Positions 9,023 to 17,848 of a stretch of 57,112 bases of DNA are shown here, piece after piece. The notes under the pieces were generated by a model, which was given only the letters and a program-made list of their open reading frames with translations, was not told the origin of the DNA and did no database searches. Position numbers and translations under genes: made by a program. Source of the stretch: Rickettsiales bacterium (lineage in GTDB: Bacteria; Pseudomonadota; Alphaproteobacteria; Rickettsiales; UBA6187); the NCBI GenBank assembly GCA_028223895.1, contig JAOIVE010000006.1, forward strand, positions 1-57,112. Reading direction: 5' to 3'. Position 1 is the first letter of the stretch. Each line of letters opens with the position of its first letter.

Positions 9023-10774
9023 ATGGATAAAGAAGTTCTAAATTTTGATGTTATAGTAATAGGTGCCGGCGGCGCAGGACTTATGGCAGCTATGCGTGCC
9101 TCAGCAAAGGGACTTAATGTTGCCTGCATAAGCAAAGTCAACCCAACTCACAGCCATACAGTTGCAGCAAAAGGTGGCATAAACGCAGCGCTTGGTAATC
9201 ATTCGACAGATCATTGGCAATGGCATATGTATGACACAATACGCGGTAGTGACTGGCTTGCAGATCAGGATGCTGTTGAATTTATGTGCAAGAATGCTCC
9301 TGCTGCAATTTATGAATTAGAGCAAATGGGCGTGCCATTCTCACGCAATAGCGACGGTAAACTCCGCCAGCGAAAATATGGCGGACAATCTTCAGATTTT
9401 GGCAAAGGCCCTCCTCCTGAAAGAGCATGTTCTGCTCAGGATAGAACTGGTCATGCCATACTGCAAACTTTATATCAGCAATCAATCCGCCATAAAACCC
9501 GGTTCTTTATTGATTTTATAGCTTTAGATTTATTGGTAGAAAATAATAAATGCCACGGCGTTATTGCCTGGGATTTAGATAGTGGAAAAGTAATTACATT
9601 CCTTGCACATAACGTTATTCTGGCAACAGGTGGATTCGGCCAGTTATATAAAACCAGCACTTCATCGAGCATATGCACAGGTGACGGAAATGCTATGGTA
9701 TTAAGAGCTGGTCTGCCACTACAAGACATGGAGTTCATACAGTTTCATCCAACAGGATTAGTCGGTTCAGGCTTTTTAATCACAGAAGCTGCGCGCGGTG
9801 AAGGTGGATACATGCTAAATGGCAATGGCGAACGCTTTATGGAAAGATATGCGCCAAGCTATAAGGATCTTGCTCCAAGAGATGTGATATCGCGCGCTAT
9901 GGCTACAGAAATAGCGCAAGGCAGAGGCGCTGGGCCTGATAAAAACTATATGGAATTGCATTTGCATCACTTAGGTAAAGATTTTCTACATGAGCAATTG
10001 CCTTTGGTATGCGAAACGGCAAAAATATTTGCCAAAGTTGATGCAACTATTGAACCTATACCGGTTCGTCCATCTGTCCATTACACTATGGGAGGGGTTC
10101 CTACAGATCAAAATTGCAAAGTTGTTAATCAAGATAACCAGATAGTTGAAGGCTTAATTGCAATTGGCGAAACGGCATGTGTTTCAGTCCATGGAGCTAA
10201 CAGGCTTGGCTGCAATTCCCTTCTTGATTTGGTAGTATTTGGAAAATCTGCAATTGATAATATTTCACTTTCTACCAAAACCGCAAAAGCGCCTTCAAAA
10301 TCAACAAGTGATATTATATTTTCCCGCTTTAATGACATGATAAATAGTGGTAGCGACATCACATCAGGCCACATCAGATATAAACTAAATAATGCTATGG
10401 ATGACTATGTCGGAGTATTTAGAACTAAAGAACATTTAGAAAAAGGCCTTAACATAATTGAAGATTGCTATAAGTCGCTCGAACATGTGAAATTAAACAA
10501 CAAATCTTTAATATGGAATACAGATCTTGTTAACAAAATTGAAACCATGAATTTAACTCAACAGGGAAGAATAGTTGCAGCAACTGCTATAAACAGGACA
10601 GAAAGCAGAGGCAGCCACTATCGTGAAGACTATATTGAACGCGATGATAAAAAATGGCTTTGTCATAGTATTGCATATAATCAAGGGGATAAAATAATTC
10701 AATCCACAAGAAATGTAAGAACATTAAGTAAAGATTATCCCGTTTGTCTCTTTCCTGAAAAAAGAAAATATTGA
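9023..10774 (+). CDS. sdhA: succinate dehydrogenase flavoprotein subunit
   Basis: Catalytic subunit of complex II, oxidising succinate to fumarate and passing electrons through SdhB to quinone. 583 residues. FAD-binding GAGGAGL near residue 14; SHTVAAKGGINAALG with H45 as the covalent FAD ligand; FHPTG near 246 and the SVHYTMGGV and GANRLGCNSLLD motifs of the substrate and FAD domains. It stands alone: sdhC, sdhD and sdhB are not next to it. It is divergent from the kinase-like gene. Confidence 0.96.
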   Translation: MDKEVLNFDVIVIGAGGAGLMAAMRASAKGLNVACISKVNPTHSHTVAAKGGINAALGNHSTDHWQWHMYDTIRGSDWLADQDAVEFMCKNAPAAIYELEQMGVPFSRNSDGKLRQRKYGGQSSDFGKGPPPERACSAQDRTGHAILQTLYQQSIRHKTRFFIDFIALDLLVENNKCHGVIAWDLDSGKVITFLAHNVILATGGFGQLYKTSTSSSICTGDGNAMVLRAGLPLQDMEFIQFHPTGLVGSGFLITEAARGEGGYMLNGNGERFMERYAPSYKDLAPRDVISRAMATEIAQGRGAGPDKNYMELHLHHLGKDFLHEQLPLVCETAKIFAKVDATIEPIPVRPSVHYTMGGVPTDQNCKVVNQDNQIVEGLIAIGETACVSVHGANRLGCNSLLDLVVFGKSAIDNISLSTKTAKAPSKSTSDIIFSRFNDMINSGSDITSGHIRYKLNNAMDDYVGVFRTKEHLEKGLNIIEDCYKSLEHVKLNNKSLIWNTDLVNKIETMNLTQQGRIVAATAINRTESRGSHYREDYIERDDKKWLCHSIAYNQGDKIIQSTRNVRTLSKDYPVCLFPEKRKY

Positions 10775-10794
10775 TATTAGAATATTTTATACAT

Positions 10795-10814
10795 AGACTG
10801 TAAGTCTTTATATT
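10795..10814 (+). terminator. weak hairpin after sdhA
   Basis: AGACT (10795-10799) and AGTCT (10803-10807) pair around a 3-base loop, followed by TTATATTT. The stem is only 5 bp and the T-run is broken, so this may be a weak terminator or chance. Confidence 0.3.
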
Positions 10815-10842
10815 TAAGTAATATTTGCCATAGAGAGTTTCA

Positions 10843-12123
10843 ATGAAAATTTCTTCCATAATAGGTGTCGTATTATTAATATCTATAGCTTCTTCAGTAT
10901 CATACTGGATGGGCTCCCATAACCAAAATGATGAAACTACTGCTCCGATACGTGAAAAAATAAGGGAGTATGTTACGGAGCAGCGCAATAAAGGTGAAGA
11001 GATAAACTTAGCGGATAAATTTGGAACAAACTTTGAAAAGATGGATTTATCGGGGTTAGACTTAAGTAACGTTATATTGAAAGGCGTGAATCTATCTTAT
11101 ACAAATTTACGCAATACAATATTGGAAAATGCTATACTTGAGGATGCAAATCTCCAATATGCCAATCTTGAGCGTGTAAACTTTATTGGTGCAAAACTAC
11201 GCTCCACAAATCTTTCATATTCAAATTTAAGTAAGTCAAATATGGAGAATATAAGCCTTCCTGAGGCTAATTTATCATATGCAAGCATCCAAAATGCCAA
11301 TCTTAAAAATGCTAACTTGGAAAAAGCTGATTTATCTTACTCTGATATGACCGGATCACATTTATATAAGGCAAATCTGAGTGATGCAATTTTAGAAGGT
11401 GTCGAGCTTGCTTATGCTGATTTACGCGAAGCTAATCTTTCAGGAGCAAGCCTGCTTGGTGCGGATTTAGATTTCTCAGATTTAAAGGGAGCGTCACTTA
11501 TTGACGCAAGCATTGAAGGCGCATTTATGCATAGAACCAGACTTGACAATGCAAATATGACAAGAGCCGACTTGCGCGATGCTAATCTTCAAAGAGCCGA
11601 CCTTCAGGGAACAATATTAACCGACGCCACTCTTTTAAATACAAATTTATCCGGCTCAAACCTGTGGGAAGCAAATCTAAATGGAGCAAAATTAAACGGC
11701 GCTAATCTTTCAGGATCTCATCTTTGGGATACAAAGCTTCAGAAAGCCATTCTCGATGGAGCTACTTTCTATAGAGCAAATCTCGAGGGCGCAGATTTCA
11801 CCGAAGCAAGCCTGCAAGACTCAAGCTTTAAAGGAGCATCGTTAGAAGGAGCTATATTTATAAAAGCAAATTTACAAGATGCTGATTTAAAAGGCTCTTC
11901 ATTAAAAGGCATAAAGCTATCGGGAGCTAACTTACAGGATGCAAATCTAAAATCAGTTAATTTAGAAAGGGCAGATCTTTCAAATGCAAATTTGTCAGGA
12001 GCCAACCTTTCAGGAGCCAATATTATTGGAGCTAACTTCACCAATGCAAAAATGCATAATATAATTGGAATAACAGCTAAAGATCTCGCCACTATTAAAG
12101 CAATGGGTGTACTTAATAAATAA
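10843..12123 (+). CDS. membrane-anchored pentapeptide-repeat protein
   Basis: 426 residues. Residues 5-22 (SIIGVVLLISIASSVSYW) form an uncleaved anchor or signal peptide; a short charged helix follows (about 35-60, REKIREYVTEQRNKGEE), then a long run of A(D/N)LxX pentapeptides from about residue 68 to 415, nearly uninterrupted, predicted to form a right-handed quadrilateral beta-helix on the periplasmic side. The pre-repeat helix and first coil (DKFGTNFEKMDLSGLDLS) match the start of the exported pentapeptide protein at 22951-24765, so the two are paralogs. Function unknown; members of this fold are often binding or scaffold proteins. It is followed by a terminator and converges on rpoD. Confidence 0.85.
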   Translation: MKISSIIGVVLLISIASSVSYWMGSHNQNDETTAPIREKIREYVTEQRNKGEEINLADKFGTNFEKMDLSGLDLSNVILKGVNLSYTNLRNTILENAILEDANLQYANLERVNFIGAKLRSTNLSYSNLSKSNMENISLPEANLSYASIQNANLKNANLEKADLSYSDMTGSHLYKANLSDAILEGVELAYADLREANLSGASLLGADLDFSDLKGASLIDASIEGAFMHRTRLDNANMTRADLRDANLQRADLQGTILTDATLLNTNLSGSNLWEANLNGAKLNGANLSGSHLWDTKLQKAILDGATFYRANLEGADFTEASLQDSSFKGASLEGAIFIKANLQDADLKGSSLKGIKLSGANLQDANLKSVNLERADLSNANLSGANLSGANIIGANFTNAKMHNIIGITAKDLATIKAMGVLNK

Positions 12124-12151
12124 GCACCTAAGACCAATTTTAAAGCAAGAA

Positions 12152-12193
12152 AATAGGGAAAATAGTTTTATAAAAACTAAGCTTTCCCCTATT
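12152..12193. terminator. long bidirectional hairpin between the pentapeptide gene and rpoD
   Basis: Outer arms AATAGGGAAA (12152-12161) and TTTCCCCTATT (12183-12193) pair with one bulged C, and inside them AGTTTT pairs with AAAACT. It sits between two convergent genes, as expected for a shared terminator. Confidence 0.65.
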
Positions 12194-12212
12194 AAATAAA
12201 TCTTACAAAATT

Positions 12213-14252
12213 TTAAGTGTTCAAGAAGCCACGGAGTTTTCTTGAACGGCTAGGATGCTTTAACTTTCTCAAAGCTTTTGCTTCAATCTGCCTTATTCTC
12301 TCACGAGTAACAGAAAATTGCTGCCCAACCTCTTCAAGAGTATGATCTGTATTCATACCTATACCAAAACGCATTCTAAGTACACGCTCTTCACGCGGCG
12401 TCAAACTTGAAAGAATTTTTGTAGTTACTTCACGCAAGTTACCCAAAATTGCAGCATCTATAGGCTGTACAGCATTTTTATCTTCAATAAAGTCGCCCAG
12501 ATAGCTACCATCTTCATCATCACCTACAGGATTTTCCAAACTCACTGGCTCTTTAGCAATCTTAAGAACTTTTCTAACCTTATCAACAGGCATAGAAAGA
12601 CGCCTTGCAAGCTCATCAGGAGTAGGCTCACGACCCATCTCATGAATCATCTGTCTTGTAGTACGAACAATTTTATTGATAGTTTCTATCATATGAACAG
12701 GTATACGGATCGTACGCGCCTGATCGGCTATCGATCTTGTAATTGCCTGACGTATCCACCATGTAGCATATGTAGAAAACTTATATCCACGACGATATTC
12801 AAATTTATCAACCGCCTTCATCAGACCAATATTTCCTTCCTGAATCAAATCAAGGAATTGCAGGCCTCTATTAGCATATTTTTTAGCTATAGAAATAACC
12901 AGACGCAAATTAGCCTCAATCATTTCTTTTTTAGCTTTGCCAGCTTCACGATCACCTTTTTGAACATCATTTACCAAAGACTTAAAGCCAGCAATATCAA
13001 GACCTATCTCTTTGGCCATAGATATTACATCTTGTATTATTTTATTAGCTTCATCATAGCTGTCAGTTGTAAATTCTTTCCAGCCTTTTTCCTTTATTTT
13101 CTTAGCGCTATCAAGCCATTTTGGATCGATCTCAGAACCTTTATAATGCTTTAGGAAACTTACACGCTTAATTTTATTGGACTCTGCCAGTTTAAGTAAC
13201 TTAGTTTCCAGAGCTATTAATTTCTTATTAGTATCATAAAGGCTAAATAATAACTCATCTACTTTCTGATCATTAAATTTAATACGATCAACTATTTGAT
13301 TAAGTCTTTTTGTAAGTTTTTTATATTTCTCTTTGCTTGCTTTATTTTCTTCAATCTCTCCCAGAGCAACACGCAGACGCTCTTCCTGGATATTTAATAT
13401 ATCGGTACAAACTTGGGATAACTCTTTAAAAATCTCTAATACTATAGGTAATAAAACCTGCTCCATTGCAGCCAATGACATGTTGTTATCAGAATAATCA
13501 TCATCATCTGAATACTCTTCCGAAGAATCTTCATCATCTTCATCTTCGTCTTCGTCGCCATCATCATCTTCATCAAGATCATCTTTTCTTTTTGAAATCT
13601 TTTTATGCTCATCATCATCTTCAAGGAATGAAGAACCAGAATTAGCATCTGCCTGCTTCTTCTTGTTTATTCCAAACATGTCTCCATTTACTTCATCTTC
13701 TATAGATGAAAATTCTTCACCCATCTCCTGACCATATGTAGCATCCAAATCAACGATATCTCTCAATAGAACAACATCATTTGTCAGATCATCATACCAG
13801 GTAACAACTTTACGCATAACTATCGGAGTCTCACAAAGAGATGCCAACATCATTTCGCGCCCTTTTTCTATACGCTTAGCTATTTCTATTTCACCCTCAC
13901 GCGATAGCAACTCAACGCCGCCCATTTCACGCAAATACATTCTAACAGGATCATCTGTACGACCTACATCAACCTCTTCAATTGAATCATCGTCAGAATC
14001 ATCTCCCATATCTGGGCCATCATCAGCCGCTACTGCATCTTCTTCACTTTCAACTATCGTGATCCCAGTGGTGATAAGGTTATTGATAGCCGCTTCCAAC
14101 TGCTCAGGACTAAAATTATCTTTAGGAAAAACCGTATTTACTTCTTCATAGGTTAAAAAACCTCTTTTCTTTCCTTTTGCCATCAGCTTTTTTACAGCTG
14201 CCATCATTTCTTTGGACAAAACTTCTGTACTTTTAGCATTTTCAGTTGTCAT
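12213..14252 (-). CDS. rpoD: primary sigma factor sigma-70
   Basis: Housekeeping sigma factor directing RNA polymerase to -10/-35 promoters. 679 residues from the ATG at 14252, which has AAGGTG six bases upstream; the frame is open ten codons further but that start has no such site. Visible: region 1.1 (about 10-70), region 1.2 ([21 protein letters not shown]), region 2 ([40 protein letters not shown] split over 2.2-2.4), region 3 and region 4 helix-turn-helix ([20 protein letters not shown]). A strikingly acidic stretch of Asp/Glu (DNA 13488-13594) lies in the non-conserved insert. dnaG lies upstream on the same strand with about 40 bases between, the classic dnaG-rpoD pair. Confidence 0.97.
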   Translation of the reverse strand: MTTENAKSTEVLSKEMMAAVKKLMAKGKKRGFLTYEEVNTVFPKDNFSPEQLEAAINNLITTGITIVESEEDAVAADDGPDMGDDSDDDSIEEVDVGRTDDPVRMYLREMGGVELLSREGEIEIAKRIEKGREMMLASLCETPIVMRKVVTWYDDLTNDVVLLRDIVDLDATYGQEMGEEFSSIEDEVNGDMFGINKKKQADANSGSSFLEDDDEHKKISKRKDDLDEDDDGDEDEDEDDEDSSEEYSDDDDYSDNNMSLAAMEQVLLPIVLEIFKELSQVCTDILNIQEERLRVALGEIEENKASKEKYKKLTKRLNQIVDRIKFNDQKVDELLFSLYDTNKKLIALETKLLKLAESNKIKRVSFLKHYKGSEIDPKWLDSAKKIKEKGWKEFTTDSYDEANKIIQDVISMAKEIGLDIAGFKSLVNDVQKGDREAGKAKKEMIEANLRLVISIAKKYANRGLQFLDLIQEGNIGLMKAVDKFEYRRGYKFSTYATWWIRQAITRSIADQARTIRIPVHMIETINKIVRTTRQMIHEMGREPTPDELARRLSMPVDKVRKVLKIAKEPVSLENPVGDDEDGSYLGDFIEDKNAVQPIDAAILGNLREVTTKILSSLTPREERVLRMRFGIGMNTDHTLEEVGQQFSVTRERIRQIEAKALRKLKHPSRSRKLRGFLNT

Positions 14253-14293
14253 AAAGGACACCTTATTACATTTAAAACCCAAACCCGATCAAT

Positions 14294-16105
14294 CTAATTT
14301 TGTGAAAAAGACTGATAAAAACTACTAATTTCGAACTCCATTTCCTGCACCTGCTTACTTAGTGCATTTGCTATTTGTTCAGACTCTTCTGTCATCTGAC
14401 TACTCGCATCTTTATATTCTTTCTTCAAGCGAGCCAGATACGACAATCCAAAAGCATATTTCCAAACCTTCATAGCTTCAGAAAAATCGCTACAAGGCTC
14501 CGAGAAACCACCTAGTCTTAAAGCATAAATAGCTAAAATATCGTCAGATAAATCACTTTCATTTAAAATGCGAAGTAAATCATCTTTACTAAAATTAACT
14601 TCCGAACCGGCTATTTCTAGGACAGCCATACGTATTTTGTCAAGCTTATTACTTACAAAATCAACAGAAATAAATTCTTCCTTAACTTCAGGATCACCCA
14701 ATAATTGCGGATTATTCAAGATAGATAGCATAATTAGAGTCTCTGATCCTTCTATTGTATTAATATCAACAGAAATATTTTTCTTCATTTCATATGCGCT
14801 CATGGAATCATTTTCTTTAGCTGATTTCTTCCTGGAGAAATAGTTAAATAATTCCCACATCTTTTTATTAAAATCATTTTTATAATATTTACGTAAACTC
14901 TCATCCTTAATTTTTAATGTTAATTTATCCAGCCTTTGGCTTAAATCAGCCTTTTGTTCTGGAGTTTCAACCATTTGTCTTCCCAGCTCAATTTGCCATA
15001 TAACATCAGATAAATATGATGATTGTTGCAATATGCGCCTCATTTCTTGAACTCCGCGGCTTTTTATCAAATCATCCGGATCCATCTTCTGAGGCAATAT
15101 AGCAAATTTTAAAGTATATCCTGGCTTTAATATATTAAGCGCGATATCAGCAACGCGACTCATAGCTCTTTGCCCTGCGCTATCACCATCAAGGCAAATA
15201 ACCGGATCTTTTGTCATTCGCCACAATCTTTCTATTTGTAATTCGGTAAGAGCTGTTCCAAGAGGTGCGACTGCGCATTTTATTCCGGCAGCATCCAAAG
15301 CTATAACATCCATATAACCTTCTACCACCACTAAACGCTGGGTTTTTAAAGCAACATGCCTTGCATTATGCTCATTAAATAACATGCTGCCTTTTTTAAA
15401 TAATATAGTCTCAGGAGAGTTAAGATATTTAGGCTGACCATCACCCAATATCCTTCCACCAAAAGCAACTACTCTTCCTTTAATATCGCATATTGGAAAC
15501 ATCACCCTTCCGCGAAAACGATCATATAACTCCCCCCTGTCTGAGCGTATAGATAGCCCCGTCTCAACTAATTGATTATCTGTAACTCCCCTTACTTTAA
15601 GATAATTGGTAAGCATATTTCTTGCATTTGGAGCAAATCCTAATCTAAATTTATTTACTACAGAGTCCGATAGCCCACGTTTTTTTATATATGCGACAGC
15701 CTCATGATTTTTTCCTGAATTTAGCTGCTCCTGAAAAAACACACATGCCTGCTCAACTATCTCAAAAAGCGATAATCTCTTTTTTTCCTGCTTAACTACA
15801 TCTTCTGATATTTTTGGAAGCTGCATACCAACTTTATTTGCTAACTCTTCAACAACTTCAGGAAATGGTAAATTTTTATAATTTTTAAGAAAATCAAATA
15901 CGCTTCCATGCGCACCACACCCAAAACAATGATAAAAACCTTTATTATCACTGACAGTAAAAGAAGATGTTTTCTCTTTATGAAAAGGACAAAGGCCTGA
16001 ATATTCATCTCGCCCTTTATGCCTTAAAGCAACATATGGCTTTATTATATCTGAAATTTTTATTCTATTCTTTAATTCTTCTAAAAAGGACTGAGGAATA
16101 AACAT
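14294..16105 (-). CDS. dnaG: DNA primase
   Basis: Synthesises RNA primers at the replication fork with DnaB. 603 residues. N-terminal CHC2 zinc-binding domain with C39, H42, C60 and C63 (CPFHKEK and HCFGCG), the catalytic core and TOPRIM domain (VVVEGYMDVIALDAAG; acidic VICLDGDSAG), and a C-terminal DnaB-interacting helical part. The start is ambiguous: ATG at 16105 gives the family N-terminus MFIPQSFLEELKNR, but GGGAGAG is better spaced for an in-frame TTG three codons earlier (16114). Cotranscribed with rpoD. Confidence 0.96.
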   Translation of the reverse strand: MFIPQSFLEELKNRIKISDIIKPYVALRHKGRDEYSGLCPFHKEKTSSFTVSDNKGFYHCFGCGAHGSVFDFLKNYKNLPFPEVVEELANKVGMQLPKISEDVVKQEKKRLSLFEIVEQACVFFQEQLNSGKNHEAVAYIKKRGLSDSVVNKFRLGFAPNARNMLTNYLKVRGVTDNQLVETGLSIRSDRGELYDRFRGRVMFPICDIKGRVVAFGGRILGDGQPKYLNSPETILFKKGSMLFNEHNARHVALKTQRLVVVEGYMDVIALDAAGIKCAVAPLGTALTELQIERLWRMTKDPVICLDGDSAGQRAMSRVADIALNILKPGYTLKFAILPQKMDPDDLIKSRGVQEMRRILQQSSYLSDVIWQIELGRQMVETPEQKADLSQRLDKLTLKIKDESLRKYYKNDFNKKMWELFNYFSRKKSAKENDSMSAYEMKKNISVDINTIEGSETLIMLSILNNPQLLGDPEVKEEFISVDFVSNKLDKIRMAVLEIAGSEVNFSKDDLLRILNESDLSDDILAIYALRLGGFSEPCSDFSEAMKVWKYAFGLSYLARLKKEYKDASSQMTEESEQIANALSKQVQEMEFEISSFYQSFSQN

Positions 16106-16171
16106 AATCTGCAAAGCTCTCCCAAACTTGGATATGACTATACATAATAAAAAAAATTAAACAACTTATCC

Positions 16172-16200
16172 TTGACAGCGAGCCAGCTTTTCCATATTTT
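16172..16200 (+). promoter_or_regulatory. strong sigma-70-type promoter for carA
   Basis: Consensus TTGACA (16172-16177), exactly 17 bases, then TATTTT (16195-16200). Transcription would start about 35 bases before the carA ATG. This is the best promoter I see in the window, in the divergent dnaG-carA gap (16115-16240). Confidence 0.7.
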
Positions 16201-16240
16201 CTCGTGGATTTGACTTCAGGATGGATAAAGAGAGTTTTTA

Positions 16241-17443
16241 ATGGAAACCAAAGTTCCAGAACATGCCAGCGCGGCTTTAGTTTTTGCTAATGGGGACGTT
16301 ATTTTTGGAAATGGCGTTGGTGCAAAGGGCACTACTATTGGCGAAATATGTTTTAATACCGGCATTACCGGATATCAGGAAATTCTTACAGACCCCTCAT
16401 ATGCAGGCCAGGTTATAACATTTACATTTCCCCATATTGGAAATGTTGGTACTAATGATGAAGACATAGAATCAACAAAGCCCGTTGCCAAAGGTTTAAT
16501 AATACGTGAACCTATAACAGAGCCGTCAAATTTTCGTAATCAACTTAATCTTGAAGACTGGCTTGTAAAAAATAACATCACCGGCATTTCAGGAGTTGAT
16601 ACAAGAGCAATAACCAGACATACCAGACAACACGGGCCGCAAAATGTTGCAATATGTCATTTTGCTAATAAAAAAGATTTTGATTTGACAAAAATTCAGG
16701 AAAAATTATCAAAATATCCTTCATTAAAAGGAATGGAGCTTGCCAATAGTGTAACTGCAGCAAAATCTTATAGCTGGAATCAAAAATGCTGGTCATTAAA
16801 CGATGGCCATACAAACATAGCTAAAACAAAATATAAGGTTGTTGCCATTGATTATGGTGCAAAACTAAACATATTACGCTGTCTGGCTGAACTTGAGTGT
16901 GAAGTTATAGTAGTTCCTGCTAAAACTAAGGCAGAAGAAATATTAAAACATAAGCCAGATGGCATATTTTTGTCTAACGGCCCTGGTGATCCTGCAGCAA
17001 CAGGGGAATATGCTATTCCTGTAATTAAAGAACTTCTGGAGAAGAAAATTCCTATTTTTGGAATTTGCCTTGGCCATCAGCTTTTATCGCTTGCACTTGG
17101 TTGCGACACTACAAAAATGCATCAAGGCCACAGAGGAAGCAATCACCCTGTGAAGGATAATGAAACAGGAAGAGTAGAAATTACAAGCCAGAATCATGGA
17201 TTTGTTGTAACTGCCGAATCATTAGGTGATGATATTGAAATAACTCATACATCTTTATTTGATGGAACTATCGAGGGCATAAAATCTAAGATTTACCCTG
17301 CTTTTTCAGTACAGCATCACCCGGAAAGTTCTCCTGGCCCGCATGATAGTTTTTATCTTTTTGAAAGATTTATGGAAATGATTAGAGTTAAAAAGCCAGA
17401 GTTCAGTAGTCAGAAATCAGAGTTCAGCAAGAAAAAGAAATGA
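16241..17443 (+). CDS. carA: carbamoyl-phosphate synthase, small (glutaminase) subunit
   Basis: Hydrolyses glutamine and channels ammonia to CarB for carbamoyl phosphate, feeding pyrimidine and arginine synthesis. 400 residues: N-terminal CPSase domain (about 10-140) and a class I glutamine amidotransferase domain (about 200-385) with nucleophile Cys in FGICLGHQLL and His/Glu in QHHPESSPGP. The C-terminus is odd: after MIRVKK the last residues ([15 protein letters not shown]) are encoded by the left inverted repeat of the element that follows, so the original stop has been replaced. The TGA overlaps the next ATG (ATGA). Confidence 0.96.
   Translation: METKVPEHASAALVFANGDVIFGNGVGAKGTTIGEICFNTGITGYQEILTDPSYAGQVITFTFPHIGNVGTNDEDIESTKPVAKGLIIREPITEPSNFRNQLNLEDWLVKNNITGISGVDTRAITRHTRQHGPQNVAICHFANKKDFDLTKIQEKLSKYPSLKGMELANSVTAAKSYSWNQKCWSLNDGHTNIAKTKYKVVAIDYGAKLNILRCLAELECEVIVVPAKTKAEEILKHKPDGIFLSNGPGDPAATGEYAIPVIKELLEKKIPIFGICLGHQLLSLALGCDTTKMHQGHRGSNHPVKDNETGRVEITSQNHGFVVTAESLGDDIEITHTSLFDGTIEGIKSKIYPAFSVQHHPESSPGPHDSFYLFERFMEMIRVKKPEFSSQKSEFSKKKK
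17396..17427 (+). repeat. left inverted-repeat arm of the carA-carB element
   Basis: Contains two copies of CAGAGTTCAG separated by a diverged spacer. It is translated as the tail of CarA. It is the reverse complement of the right arm over the outer 11 bases and again over 10 inner bases. Confidence 0.8.
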
Positions 17444-17832
17444 AAAAAAAGGTAAATATCATTCAAAGCTACAAAGATTTAAAAGTCTGGCAAAAGGCTA
17501 TTGCTCTTGTTGAGTTTATTTATAAAGAGACAGCTAGTTTTCCAAAAGAGGAAGTGTATTGCCTAACAAACCAGATAAGGCGTTGTGCAATATCAATTCC
17601 ATCAAATATAGCCGAAGGAAGCTCTAGACGCTCTACAAAAGAATTTATACGATTTGTTAACATTTCTTATGGATCTCTATGTGAATTAGAAACCCAAATA
17701 ACTATTGCTGACCGTTTAAAATATATAAATAGAAATAAAGTTTTATTACTAGAGCAACAAACCAAAGAAATTGGTATGATATTAAACGGTCTAAGAAATA
17801 GCCTATATAAAAAACTGAACTCTGAACTCTGA
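17440..17832 (+). CDS. four-helix-bundle protein (23S rRNA intervening-sequence protein family)
   Basis: 130 residues of the IVP/S23-like four-helix-bundle family: [10 protein letters not shown] (11-20), [19 protein letters not shown] (42-60), [21 protein letters not shown] (67-87) and a final helix to about 125 are the family hallmarks. Proteins of this fold assemble as pentamers and are thought to bind nucleic acid; cellular role is unclear. The ATG overlaps the carA stop as ATGA, giving translational coupling. The last residues (LNSEL) and the stop are encoded by the right-hand heptamer repeats. It interrupts the otherwise adjacent carA and carB genes. Confidence 0.9.
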   Translation: MKKKVNIIQSYKDLKVWQKAIALVEFIYKETASFPKEEVYCLTNQIRRCAISIPSNIAEGSSRRSTKEFIRFVNISYGSLCELETQITIADRLKYINRNKVLLLEQQTKEIGMILNGLRNSLYKKLNSEL

Positions 17833-17839
17833 ACTCTGG
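17815..17839 (+). repeat. right arm: three tandem CTGAACT heptamers
   Basis: CTGAACT repeated three times without interruption (17815-17835), then CTGG. It is complementary to the left arm at 17396-17427. It covers the end of the four-helix-bundle ORF and ends 9 bases before carB. Confidence 0.85.
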
Positions 17840-17848
17840 ACACTAAAT

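Larger units (their letters stand above)
17396..17839 (+). mobile_element. intervening-sequence-like element with four-helix-bundle ORF, bounded by inverted repeats
   Basis: The ORF at 17440-17832 is enclosed by complementary ends. The left end reads CCAGAGTTCAG (17396-17406) and again TCAGAGTTCAG (17417-17427). The right end is three tandem CTGAACT heptamers (17815-17835) followed by CTGG (17836-17839). The outer 11 bases are perfect inverted repeats, so the RNA could fold into a long stem with the ORF in the loop. ORFs of this family are known as intervening sequences in 23S rRNA genes, where a terminal stem is cut by RNase III. Here it lies in the carA-carB junction. Mobility is inferred from the insertion geometry, not demonstrated. 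Confidence 0.7.

Noticed and set aside
11769-12137. Minus-strand frame opposite the pentapeptide gene
   Set aside because: Regular pentapeptide codons produce open antisense frames; no ribosome site or independent features.
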